Below are positions 43,884 through 52,246 of a DNA stretch of 56,238 nucleotides, piece after piece. The stretch covers positions 1-56,238 of the forward strand of contig JAGWBQ010000018.1 in the NCBI GenBank assembly GCA_021295815.1. The letters are read 5' to 3'. The notes under the pieces are model-generated. The model made no database searches and was not told the origin of the DNA. It saw only the letters and a list, made by a program, of their open reading frames with translations. Every line of letters begins with the position of its first letter. Within the stretch, counting starts at the first letter, position 1. Origin of the DNA: Gemmatimonadota bacterium (GTDB taxonomy: Bacteria > Gemmatimonadota > Gemmatimonadetes > Longimicrobiales > Gaopeijiaceae). Both the position numbers and the translations under genes were made by a program.

Positions 43884-44019
43884 TGGCGGAAATCGGGCTG
43901 CGAGATTTGAACCCGCGCCCAGCCGGAGGAAGTCGATTCAGTCCGAAGCCTCGCAATCGGCCGGACCACCCTCTCTGATAAAGATAAAGAACCGCAGCCC
44001 CATGAGGACATCGACTTCC
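43884..44019 (-). other. Structured, tRNA-like RNA candidate
   Basis: On the minus strand this stretch contains a textbook T arm, GCGGG-TTCAAAT-CTCGC at about 43902-43918, and ends in GATTTCC-G-CCA (43894-43884). The GATTTCC strand can pair with GGAAGTC at 44019-44013, and CGCAGCCC (43902-43895) with GGGCTGCG (44000-43993). The distance from end to end is 136 nt, too long for a tRNA. GGAAGTCGAT can alternatively pair perfectly with ATCGACTTCC (43937-43928). It lies in the leader of the membrane protein/BtuF-like pair. It could be a tRNA remnant, a tRNA-mimic leader or a new RNA element. Confidence 0.4.
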
Positions 44020-44039
44020 CGATCACGTCGTCCGGGGGA

Positions 44040-44999
44040 TCAGAAGATCGAGACGTCGATGTACTTCTTCGGATTCTCCCTGAAGTCCGCCAGCAGCTCG
44101 GTGACGGATACCAGGGTTGCGTTGGCGTTGTCGTAGAGCTCGGGGTCGTTTACCAGCATCCCTAGGGTCCCCTCCCCCGAGTCGATCTTTTCGAGGATCG
44201 AGCGGAGCACCGACAACGTACCGTCGATGGAAGCGACGGCCTCGTCGAGAGTGGCGATGGCCGTGTCCGCCTGGGCCAGGACGCTCTCGATCCCCGGCGT
44301 TACCGCGCTGCCGATGGCGGCGGCCGAATCGGCGGCGGCCTGAACCGAGGCCGCCATCGCGGCAATCACGGAGCTCGTGGTCTCGAAAGACTCGCCGGTC
44401 GCGGTCAGGAAGGTCTCGAATTCGCGAACGCCCGACTGGACCGAGGCCACCGTCCCGGTGTCGAGCATGGCGTTCATGCGATCCAAGAAATCGGTCGCGT
44501 TGTCGGCCATGTCCTCGACCGAACCCAGGATGCCTCCGTCGCCCCCTTCCACTACGGGCAGCAGGTCTCCATCCTCATGGGTTCCCGGACCGGGGCCGGG
44601 CAGTACGAGGATGGTGCGGCCACCGAAGAGTTCGGGGCTCCCGAGCTCGACCTGTGACCCCACCGGAATCGGCCAGCGACGCTCGACCTCCAGGTTGACG
44701 TGCACCAGTCCGTCCTCGCGGAGGTTGAACGAATGCACTCTCCCGACATTCACTCCCCGCATCAGCACCGGATCCCCGCGCCTGACGCCCCCGGCGTCTT
44801 CGATCAGGGTGTAGAGGGTGTGGCGCCCGCGGAAGGTGGCGGGTTCGGTCATGGTGAACAGGACCGTCAGAGTGGCGACGGTTCCGAGGATGACGAAGAT
44901 GCCCACGACGGCCAGGCTGGCCTTTCTGGGAGGTGGAAGATGATCGCTTACCTGCGGGTCGTGATCGGTTCTTCGTCCTGTGGCGTTCGTATTGGTCAT
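44040..44999 (-). CDS. MCE-family lipid transport protein MlaD-like
   Basis: Periplasmic substrate-binding subunit of an Mla-type ABC lipid transporter, 319 residues. A single N-terminal transmembrane helix (KASLAVVGIFVILGTVATLTVLFTM) is followed by one MCE domain (about 52-135), with TLYTLIEDAGGVRRGDPVLMRGVNVGRV and GSQVELGSPELFGGRTILVLPG. A long helical coiled C-terminal region (about 160-300) with a LGMLVNDPELYDNANATL segment comes next. The start is ATG at 44999, overlapping the ATPase gene stop as ATGA. It probably forms a hexameric ring on MlaE. Confidence 0.93.
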   Translation of the reverse strand: MTNTNATGRRTDHDPQVSDHLPPPRKASLAVVGIFVILGTVATLTVLFTMTEPATFRGRHTLYTLIEDAGGVRRGDPVLMRGVNVGRVHSFNLREDGLVHVNLEVERRWPIPVGSQVELGSPELFGGRTILVLPGPGPGTHEDGDLLPVVEGGDGGILGSVEDMADNATDFLDRMNAMLDTGTVASVQSGVREFETFLTATGESFETTSSVIAAMAASVQAAADSAAAIGSAVTPGIESVLAQADTAIATLDEAVASIDGTLSVLRSILEKIDSGEGTLGMLVNDPELYDNANATLVSVTELLADFRENPKKYIDVSIF

Positions 45000-45772
45000 G
45001 TGACTTCCATGTCGGCGGCCGCTCCGGCGGCAGCCCGGTCGAGGAATGCCCTGATCACCGGATCTTCGGATGACCAGAAGCCGGCGGGCTCGCCGATGTA
45101 GCGAGTCACCCCGTCATAAAGGATTGCCACCCGGTCGCAGATTTCGAGGCCGCCGAAAATGTCGTGGGTGACGACCACCGACGTGACCTCGATCCGGTTG
45201 GAGAGGTCTGTTATGAGCCTCTCCACGGCGGCGGTGTTGATAGGATCGAGACCGGTGGTCGGTTCGTCCCAGAGCAGGACTCGAGGAGTGCCTATGATGG
45301 CTCTGGCGATCCCCACCCTCTTCTTCATCCCGCCGGAGAGCTCCGCAGGCGTGGCCGAGAGCACCTCGCGGGGATCGAGGTTGACCAGGTCGAGGGCTCG
45401 CCACACCCTGCGGCCCTGCTCGATCCGGGAGAGGCCGCCGAGCTCGTTCTCGGGAATGCCCATGCACACGTTGTCGAATACGTTCATGGAGTCGAAGAGG
45501 GCGGCGTGCTGGAAGACGTATCCCACTTCCTTGCGTACCGCCGCCATGGCGCGGGCGCCGCTGCGGTAGATCGGTTCTCCCTCGAAGAAGACCTCGCCGC
45601 GGTCCGGCCTCACCAGTCCGATCGTCGTCTTGAGCAGCACGCTCTTGCCGACGCCCGAGGGTCCGAAGATGGCGAACATCTCGCCCGGTCGCACCTCGAG
45701 ATCGACCCCGGTGAGCACGGGCTTATCGAAGGCCTTATGGATTTGGCGATACTCGATCAGGTTCAAACGCAA
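44996..45772 (-). CDS. MlaF-like ABC transporter ATPase
   Basis: Drives phospholipid transport between the membranes. The 258 residues contain a Walker A (FGPSGVGKSVLL), a Q-loop region (VGYVFQHAALFDSMNVFDNV, as in MlaF), the signature LSGGMKKRVGIARA, Walker B LLWDEPTTGLDP and the H-loop VVTHDIF. The ATG at 45772 is three bases after the mlaE-like stop. The gene order permease-ATPase-MCE on the minus strand is the usual mlaEFD core. Confidence 0.95.
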   Translation of the reverse strand: MRLNLIEYRQIHKAFDKPVLTGVDLEVRPGEMFAIFGPSGVGKSVLLKTTIGLVRPDRGEVFFEGEPIYRSGARAMAAVRKEVGYVFQHAALFDSMNVFDNVCMGIPENELGGLSRIEQGRRVWRALDLVNLDPREVLSATPAELSGGMKKRVGIARAIIGTPRVLLWDEPTTGLDPINTAAVERLITDLSNRIEVTSVVVTHDIFGGLEICDRVAILYDGVTRYIGEPAGFWSSEDPVIRAFLDRAAAGAAADMEVT

Positions 45773-45775
45773 TCG

Positions 45776-46588
45776 CTAGTCGAGGAGTAGCGGAGCGGCC
45801 AAGGCGTCGAGCACAAGCACCGTCACCGTCATGAACATGACCGCCTGCGTGGTGGTCCGGCCCACACCCTCGGCTCCGCCTGACGTGCGGAAGCCCATGT
45901 GCACCGCGATGAGAGGAATGAACAGTCCGAACGACACCGACTTGATAAGGGAAAAGGCGATATCCCAGGAGTTCCAGAAGACGCGGGCCCCGTATAGGAA
46001 GCGATCGAGGCCGAGACCGGAATCGAGATTGGCGCCCAGGTAGCCGGTGGCGCACCCCGAAACCGTCGCGATCCCGACGAGCAGCGGCATGACCAGAATG
46101 CCGGCAAGCACGCGCGGGGTGCCGAGGATGGCGAGCGGGTCGCGGCCCATCGCCTCGAAGGCGTCGATCTGCTCGGAGACGACCATGGTGCCGATCTCGG
46201 CGGTTATCCGGGCGCCGATGCGTCCCACCAGGACCAGCCCGGTCAGCACGGGCCCCATCTCGAGAACCATGGTCTCGACCACCAGGCTCCCGAGCACATA
46301 GTCGGGAACCACCGACGTCATCTGGTAACCGCCCTGCTGGCTGGTGACCACGCCCGCGAGCGCACCGGTGATGAGGACGATACTCACGCTCTGGAATCCC
46401 ATCACGTGCATCTGCCGGACCACTGCGCTCAGGGCGAACCTTCCCCGTACCACCGCCCGCACGATGTGCCACGTCAGCTCGCCCAGCCCTCCCGCATGCT
46501 CGGCCGCGACGACGAACTTGCGCGCGGTCGAGCGTGTCATGCGGCGCGGAAGAGACCTACTTGGGCGAGTGCGGGTTGGCGTTGGCAT
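45776..46588 (-). CDS. MlaE-like ABC permease
   Basis: Inner-membrane permease of the Mla-type transporter, about 270 residues. It has the MlaE signatures VVRQMHVMGFQSVSIVLITGALAGVVTSQQ, VVETMVLEMGPVLTGLVLVGRIGARITAEIGTM and VSEQIDAFEAMGRDPLAILGTPRVLAG, with several membrane helices and the C-terminal FVGVGRTTTQAV-like block. The start is uncertain: ATG at 46588 (used) or ATG at 46540; neither has a clear ribosome-binding site. The divergent 141-bp gap up to the M20 peptidase gene shows no recognised element. Confidence 0.93.
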   Translation of the reverse strand: MPTPTRTRPSRSLPRRMTRSTARKFVVAAEHAGGLGELTWHIVRAVVRGRFALSAVVRQMHVMGFQSVSIVLITGALAGVVTSQQGGYQMTSVVPDYVLGSLVVETMVLEMGPVLTGLVLVGRIGARITAEIGTMVVSEQIDAFEAMGRDPLAILGTPRVLAGILVMPLLVGIATVSGCATGYLGANLDSGLGLDRFLYGARVFWNSWDIAFSLIKSVSFGLFIPLIAVHMGFRTSGGAEGVGRTTTQAVMFMTVTVLVLDALAAPLLLD

Positions 46589-46729
46589 CAAGGGGGTCGG
46601 GTCCGGCGCTCCGGGGTTCGGTCTTCACGGGATTGACGACGCCGAAAGAGCGGAGCGCCTGTCACCCGAGCGAGTCTCGGGGGTATTGTCGAGGTGGATG
46701 TCATACACCCTTTCGGTCGGGATTATCCA

Positions 46730-48037
46730 ATGAAGATTCGGCTACCTCGCACAGGTTACCTCGGCGTCCTCGCGGTCGTTTGCGGTGCCTCCCCTCCCCT
46801 CCCGGCACCCGTGCTCTCGGCCCAGGAGCCGGAGGTCGATGTTGCGAACCTGGCGGCTCTGCCCGGGGTGGAGCGCGCTCTCATGCTCGTGGACGAACGC
46901 GATGTCCGCACCATGAGCGACCTGCTCGAGATCACCGAGATACCCGCTCCGCCCTTCGGCGAGGAATCGAGAGGCCGGCGCTTCGCCGAGATGCTTGCTG
47001 ACTATGGCGCCGACTCCGTGTGGACCGACGAGGAAGGCAACGTGATCGGCCTGAGGCGGGGTCTCGGCTCCGATGCCGGAGTCCTGGCCGTCACCGGTCA
47101 CCTCGACACCGTGTTCCCCGAGGGCACCGACGTCACCGTACGCCAGCGCGGCGACACCCTCTTCGCACCGGGCATCGGCGACGACTCCCGGGGGCTGGCC
47201 GCTCTCCTCGCCGTTCTGCGCACGCTCGAGGAGGCCGGGGTCGAGACTCGCGACGATCTGCTCTTCGTCGGAACGGTCGGAGAGGAAGGGATCGGAGATC
47301 TGCGAGGGGTCAAGCATCTCTTTCGCGAGGGCGGGCCGCGCATCGACGCCTTCATCTCGGTGGACGGAACCGGGCATGCCACCATCACCCATCAGGGGCT
47401 GGGTTCCTACCGGTACCGGGTGACCGTGAGAGGACCGGGAGGCCACTCCTGGAGCGCGTTCGGGTTGGCGAACGCCGCCCACGCCCTGGGCAGGATCATC
47501 TCGGCCTTCGACCTCGCCTCCGACGCCATCACCCGGAACGGACCGCGCACCAGCTACAACGTGGGAAGAATAGGCGGCGGCACCTCCGTGAACTCGATTC
47601 CCTTCGAGGCCTGGATGGAGATCGACATGCGCTCCATCTCTCCCGAACACCTGACCAGGATCGACGACGCCTTCCGCCACACGGTCGAGCGGACCCTCCT
47701 GGAGGTGAACGCGGCTCGTCGCGAAGGCCCGGAGCTGAGCGCCGAGATAGAGATGATCGGGAACCGCCCCTCCGGCGAGATTCCGGCCGACCATCCCCTG
47801 GTCAGGACGGCCGTCGACGTCTCGGAATACCTGGGCATTGATCCCGTCCTCGGTCGCGGCTCCACCGATTCCAACATCCCTATCTCTCTGGGAATACCCG
47901 CCATCACCATCGGCGGCGGCGGCGTGGGCTTCGGGGCTCACTCCCCCGGAGAGTGGTTCATTAACCGGGAAGGGACGCTCGGGATTAAGCGCGCCCTGCT
48001 CATCGCTCTGGCGCGGGCGGGGGTGGCCGAGAGCTGA
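46730..48037 (+). CDS. Secreted M20-family metallopeptidase
   Basis: The 435 residues from ATG 46730 carry a signal peptide (MKIRLPRTGYLGVLAVVCGA). The M20 pattern follows: VTGHLDTVFP (first His-Asp metal site), GIGDDSRGLAALLAVLRTL (bridging Asp), GTVGEEGIGDLRGVKHLF (catalytic Glu region), the dimerisation domain with RVTVRGPGGHSWSAFGLANAAHALGRI, and late HSPGEW (last His ligand). It matches tripeptidase/T-like and CPG2-like members. No strong ribosome-binding site was seen. Probably degrades short peptides in the envelope. Confidence 0.92.
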   Translation: MKIRLPRTGYLGVLAVVCGASPPLPAPVLSAQEPEVDVANLAALPGVERALMLVDERDVRTMSDLLEITEIPAPPFGEESRGRRFAEMLADYGADSVWTDEEGNVIGLRRGLGSDAGVLAVTGHLDTVFPEGTDVTVRQRGDTLFAPGIGDDSRGLAALLAVLRTLEEAGVETRDDLLFVGTVGEEGIGDLRGVKHLFREGGPRIDAFISVDGTGHATITHQGLGSYRYRVTVRGPGGHSWSAFGLANAAHALGRIISAFDLASDAITRNGPRTSYNVGRIGGGTSVNSIPFEAWMEIDMRSISPEHLTRIDDAFRHTVERTLLEVNAARREGPELSAEIEMIGNRPSGEIPADHPLVRTAVDVSEYLGIDPVLGRGSTDSNIPISLGIPAITIGGGGVGFGAHSPGEWFINREGTLGIKRALLIALARAGVAES

Positions 48038-48180
48038 CGCGCGGCGACCGACCGGCGTTCGGGGGACCGCCTGCGACGGTCCGGATCGCGGTCGCTCTTG
48101 ACCCCGACGGGCTCTTGCAGGAAGATTGACGGGTCCGGCCCCGCTTCGTCAGCAGGGCTTCCTCTCGCCCACGCTCCAGC

Positions 48181-50895
48181 ATGAAATCCAAGTTCGCCCG
48201 TATCCAGCTCGTTCTCTGGCCCGCCCTTCTCCTCTCCACCGCCCTGCTGCTCGTCGGTCAGGAGCGCGGAGTCACAACGCCCAAAGAGGAGTTCGGCCAC
48301 GAGATCGGAGCCGACTACACGCTCATCAACTACGAGCAGCTTCACTCGTACTGGGCCAAGCTCGCGAGCGAGTCCGACCGGGTCGTTCTCGACACCATCG
48401 GCCTCACCGCGGAGGGACGACCTCACATCCAGGCCGTCATCACATCGCCCGCGAACCACGGCGATATCGACCGTTACAGGGAGATCGCGGCCCGCATGGC
48501 CAAGGCCGAGGGAGTCGACGAGGAGGAGGCCTTTGAGCTCGCCGCCGCCGGAAAGGCGATAGTCTGGATCGACGGCGGACTTCACGCCTCCGAGGTGCTC
48601 GGAGCCCAGCAGCTCACCGAAATGGTCTACCGGCTCGCCGCCTACGACGATCCCGAGACCCTCCGCATCCTGGACAACGTCATCGTTCTGGCCACCCACG
48701 CCAACCCCGACGGTCACGCGCTCTACGCCACCTGGTACATGCGACACGACGATCCTATGGAGCGCACGACCGGCGGCGTCCCGGTTCTCTACCAGAAGTA
48801 CGCCGGCCACGACAACAACCGCGACTTCTACATGGCGGCGCTCGCGGAAACGCAGAACATGAACCGCTCGATGTACCGCGAGTGGTTCCCGCAGATCGTC
48901 TACAACCACCACCAGACCGGACCGTCGGGCACGGTCATGTTCGCCCCGCCCTTCCGGGATCCGCCGAACCACTACCTCGATCCTCTCATCATCACCAGTC
49001 TGGATCAGGTGGGCTCGGCCATGCACCATCGTTTCGTGCGCGAAGGCAAGGGCGGCACGACGATGCGTTCCGGCGCCTCGTACTCGACCTGGTGGAACGG
49101 CGGATTGCGGACGACTCCGTATTTCAAGAACATGATCGGGCTGCTTACCGAGACCATCGGCCACCCGACCCCGATCGAGATCCCGTTCATCGCTCGCCGA
49201 CAGATGCCGCACGGAGACTTGCCCCTACCGGTCGAACCCGGACCCTGGCGCTTCCGGCAGTCCGTCGAATACTCGCAGACGGCGAACTGGGCGGTGCTGG
49301 ACTACGCGGCCCGGAACTCCGACCACCTGCTCTTCAACGGTTGGCGGATGGGGATGAACTCCATCGAGCGCGGCAATCGCGACTCATGGACCACGCTTCC
49401 CTTCGAGCTGGCTCCGCCCGACGGCTCCGCCCCGCCCCGGGGGGATCGAACCGCCTGGGAGGAGACCCTCCGCGATCCGGCGGACCGGGACCCGAGAGGC
49501 TTCATCATCCCGTCGGATCAGACGGATTTTCCGACGGCCACCAAGTTCGTCAACGCGCTCCTCTACGGCGGCGTGGACGTTCACAGGGCGACCTCCGACT
49601 TTACTGCGGAAGGCAAGGTCTATCCCGAGGGCTCTTACGTGGTGATGGGTGCGCAGGCCTTCCGTCCTCACGTGCTCGACATGTTCGAGCCGCAGCAGCA
49701 TCCCAACGACTTCGCCTATCCCGGGGCGCCGCCCACCGCACCCTACGACAACACCGGTTGGACTCTGGCCTGGCAGATGGGTGTCGAGTTCGACCGTCTG
49801 GTCGAGGGGTTCGACGGTCCTTTCGAGCTCATAGAGGACGTCATCGAGTCCCCGCCGGCCGGAACGGTCGCTGGTGCGGAGGACGCCGCCGGTTACTTGA
49901 CCGCCCATGTCAACGACGGCTTCGCCGCGGTCAATCGGGTGCTCGCCTCCGGCGGTTCCGCGTCCTGGATCACCGAACCGTTGAGCGCAGGCGGTGCGCA
50001 GTTCGACGCCGGAGCCTTCTACCTGGAGGCCGACAGAGCCTCGATAGAGGCGCTCGCGGCGGAAAAGGGTCTGGATTTCGTCGGGGTCGCGGCCGCTCCC
50101 CCGGCCGAGTCCATGGAGCTGAAGCCTATCAGGGTGGGGCTCTGGGACCGGTACGGAGGCTCGATGCCGTCCGGGTGGACGCGGATGATCATGGAGGATT
50201 TCGAGTTCGACTTCAACGTGGTCTTTCCGCCCGAGCTCGATGAAGGCGATCTCTCCGCATACGACGCGCTCGTCTTCGAGGACGGAGCCATGCCGCCGGT
50301 GGACGGGGGCATGGGCGGAGCCTTCCGAGGACGGGCCTTGCCCGAAGATATTCCGGAGGAGTATCGAGATCGGTTCGGGCAGGTGACCGCCCGGACCACG
50401 ATCCCGCGTCTGCTCGATTACGTGCGGGGAGGTGGAACCGTGGTGGCCATCGGCTCGTCGGCATCTTTCGCGATGCACGCCGGACTCCCGGTCTCGAACC
50501 ACCTTGTGGACGACGACGGTCGGCCGCTGGGGCGGGAGGAGTACTTCACGCCCGGCTCGGTGCTCGACATGAAGATCGAGCACGGATCGCCGCTCACCCA
50601 CGGTTTCGGTGAGCGGGCCGACGTCCTCTTCAGCCACTCTCCGACCTTTTCGATGAACCCGGGTGCGGAGGCGGCCGGAGTGCGGGCGGTCGGACGGTTC
50701 GATTCGGACGCGCCGCTCAAGAGCGGATGGTCATGGGGAGGGCACCACCTCGAAGGCGGAGTCGGTGTGCTCGAGGCGGATTACGGCGAAGGCAAGATAT
50801 TCATCTTCGGCCCGAAGATCACCTTCCGCAGCCAGTCGCACGGCACCTTCAAGTTCCTCTTTAACGCCTTGCACTACGGAGCTGCGGGAGGATAG
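48181..50895 (+). CDS. Secreted M14-family zinc carboxypeptidase with a C-terminal extension
   Basis: The 904 residues begin with a signal peptide (FARIQLVLWPALLLSTALLLVG). The peptidase domain (about 45-370) contains the H-x-x-E zinc pair GGLHASEV (His135, Glu138) and a later VYNHHQTGPSG with the third histidine. The remaining half has no recognised catalytic motif; it includes a class I glutamine-amidotransferase-like C-terminal part (TVVAIGSSASF, GKIFIFGPKITFRSQSHGTFKFLFNAL). This matches the large M14 peptidases common in soil and marine bacteria. It stands alone, 143 bp after the M20 gene on the same strand; the gap holds nothing recognised. Confidence 0.92.
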   Translation: MKSKFARIQLVLWPALLLSTALLLVGQERGVTTPKEEFGHEIGADYTLINYEQLHSYWAKLASESDRVVLDTIGLTAEGRPHIQAVITSPANHGDIDRYREIAARMAKAEGVDEEEAFELAAAGKAIVWIDGGLHASEVLGAQQLTEMVYRLAAYDDPETLRILDNVIVLATHANPDGHALYATWYMRHDDPMERTTGGVPVLYQKYAGHDNNRDFYMAALAETQNMNRSMYREWFPQIVYNHHQTGPSGTVMFAPPFRDPPNHYLDPLIITSLDQVGSAMHHRFVREGKGGTTMRSGASYSTWWNGGLRTTPYFKNMIGLLTETIGHPTPIEIPFIARRQMPHGDLPLPVEPGPWRFRQSVEYSQTANWAVLDYAARNSDHLLFNGWRMGMNSIERGNRDSWTTLPFELAPPDGSAPPRGDRTAWEETLRDPADRDPRGFIIPSDQTDFPTATKFVNALLYGGVDVHRATSDFTAEGKVYPEGSYVVMGAQAFRPHVLDMFEPQQHPNDFAYPGAPPTAPYDNTGWTLAWQMGVEFDRLVEGFDGPFELIEDVIESPPAGTVAGAEDAAGYLTAHVNDGFAAVNRVLASGGSASWITEPLSAGGAQFDAGAFYLEADRASIEALAAEKGLDFVGVAAAPPAESMELKPIRVGLWDRYGGSMPSGWTRMIMEDFEFDFNVVFPPELDEGDLSAYDALVFEDGAMPPVDGGMGGAFRGRALPEDIPEEYRDRFGQVTARTTIPRLLDYVRGGGTVVAIGSSASFAMHAGLPVSNHLVDDDGRPLGREEYFTPGSVLDMKIEHGSPLTHGFGERADVLFSHSPTFSMNPGAEAAGVRAVGRFDSDAPLKSGWSWGGHHLEGGVGVLEADYGEGKIFIFGPKITFRSQSHGTFKFLFNALHYGAAGG

Positions 50896-50933
50896 GTGGA
50901 AGACCGGATCGCCGGCGTGGGCGCGGTAAGAAC

Positions 50934-52220
50934 CTACCTGCCGTACCTGCGCAGTATCTCTCGGAGACGGTCGTGCGGCAGGGCGTGAACCGTCACGTCG
51001 TTCGCGCCGGTCATGGTCTCGGCGGCCACGAGCGCGTTTATCACGGCCTCCTCGGTGGCCTCCACCGTCGCACGGAAGATGCCGTCGAGCCGGTTGTTGG
51101 GCAGCGCGGTCAGAGTGGCGGTCTCGCCGGCGCGGGCCGCCTCCCGGTTCGCGGTCGTGAAGGCGACGAAGATGTCGCCGGAGCCGCCGGTCGAGACGCT
51201 CCCGTTCCGGGCCAGACCGAGAGAGACCCGCCGCGCGACTCGTTTGAGCTGATGGGGCAGCAAGGGGGCGTCGGTGGCGACGACCACGATGATCGAGCCC
51301 TCGCGCTCCTCGTCGGCGAGCTCGGGCGCCGGTTCCGGTGAGCCTTCCGGCCTCGGCCGTTCCGGCATGAGGTCGGCGATCTCCCGCCCGACCGGAACTC
51401 CCGCCACCCGAAGCAGGTCTCGAGCGCCGTAGTTGCACTGCACCAGCGCGCCGACCGTGAACTCCTCGCCATCGACCGTCACCAGACGGGACGAGGTGCC
51501 GATGCCGCCCTTGAAGCGGTGGCAGATCATTCCCGTGCCTCCGCCGACGTTTCCCTCGGAGACCGGGCCTCCCCGCGCGGACTCGAGGGCGGCGATGGCG
51601 TCCTCTTCGGTCACGTGCTGGCCGCGGATGTCGTTCAGCGTGCCGTCCCAGGTTTCCGCGACCACGGGAAGAGCGTTGAGCCAGTGTCCGATTCCCGTCT
51701 CCCGGGAACGGGCCATGCCGTAGCGGATTACGGCATGGTGGACCGCGCCCACGCTCAGCGTGTTGGTGATAGCGATGGGAGGATCCAGCATGCCTCGGTC
51801 CTCCATCCAGGTGGTGCCGGTCATTTCGCCGTCGCCGTTGAGCGAGAACCACGCGGCGAAGACCGGATCAGGGCTGGCGTCGCCACGCGGCCAGATGGCG
51901 GTCACCCCCGTGCGCACCGGGCCCTCGCCGATCACGAGCTCCCCTTCCCCGCGGACGATGGTGACGTGGCCCACCGTCACCCCGGCGACGTCGGTGATGG
52001 CGTTGTGGGCGCCTGGGCTGCCGTCGAAGGGCACGCCGAGGTCGCGAGCCCTGGGTTTCTCGGCGCTCTGCCGCTGTGAAGGGCTCGTTCGCGACGCCGC
52101 ACCCAGGCTGTCTGCGGAAGCTCCGGCAAGGAGGCACGCGCTCGCGAACAGGAGGATGGTCGAAGAGACTGACACTATGGAGCTTGCTGGTGGTGGAACG
52201 GCCGGGTGGTCTTCCAACAT
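50934..52220 (-). CDS. P1 (S58/DmpA) family self-cleaving peptidase
   Basis: The 428 residues from ATG 52220 have a signal-like segment (STILLFASACLLAGAS). The DmpA fold follows: NAITDVAGVTVGHVTI, TGVTAIWPRG, NTLSVGAVHHAVIRYG, GNVGGGTGMICHRFKGGIGTSSR and EREGSIIVVVATDAPLLPHQL. The Gly308-Ser309 bond is the expected autocleavage site, with Ser as the new N-terminal nucleophile. The family includes L-aminopeptidase D-esterases and beta-peptidyl aminopeptidases; the substrate cannot be told. Convergent with the M14 gene, with 38 bp between, and 26 bp after the nadE stop. Confidence 0.92.
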   Translation of the reverse strand: MLEDHPAVPPPASSIVSVSSTILLFASACLLAGASADSLGAASRTSPSQRQSAEKPRARDLGVPFDGSPGAHNAITDVAGVTVGHVTIVRGEGELVIGEGPVRTGVTAIWPRGDASPDPVFAAWFSLNGDGEMTGTTWMEDRGMLDPPIAITNTLSVGAVHHAVIRYGMARSRETGIGHWLNALPVVAETWDGTLNDIRGQHVTEEDAIAALESARGGPVSEGNVGGGTGMICHRFKGGIGTSSRLVTVDGEEFTVGALVQCNYGARDLLRVAGVPVGREIADLMPERPRPEGSPEPAPELADEEREGSIIVVVATDAPLLPHQLKRVARRVSLGLARNGSVSTGGSGDIFVAFTTANREAARAGETATLTALPNNRLDGIFRATVEATEEAVINALVAAETMTGANDVTVHALPHDRLREILRRYGR

Positions 52221-52246
52221 CCGAGGCCGCAGGAACCGGCGGTAAC

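Noticed and set aside
43884-44019. A true selenocysteine tRNA (selC)
   Set aside because: The 8-bp acceptor-like helix and G-CCA end suggested it, but there is no UCA anticodon arm and the total span is about 40 nt too long.
43859-44039. Cobalamin riboswitch upstream of the B12-linked pair
   Set aside because: I searched by eye for the B12 box (AGCCAGGAGACC-like) and the conserved core and found neither.
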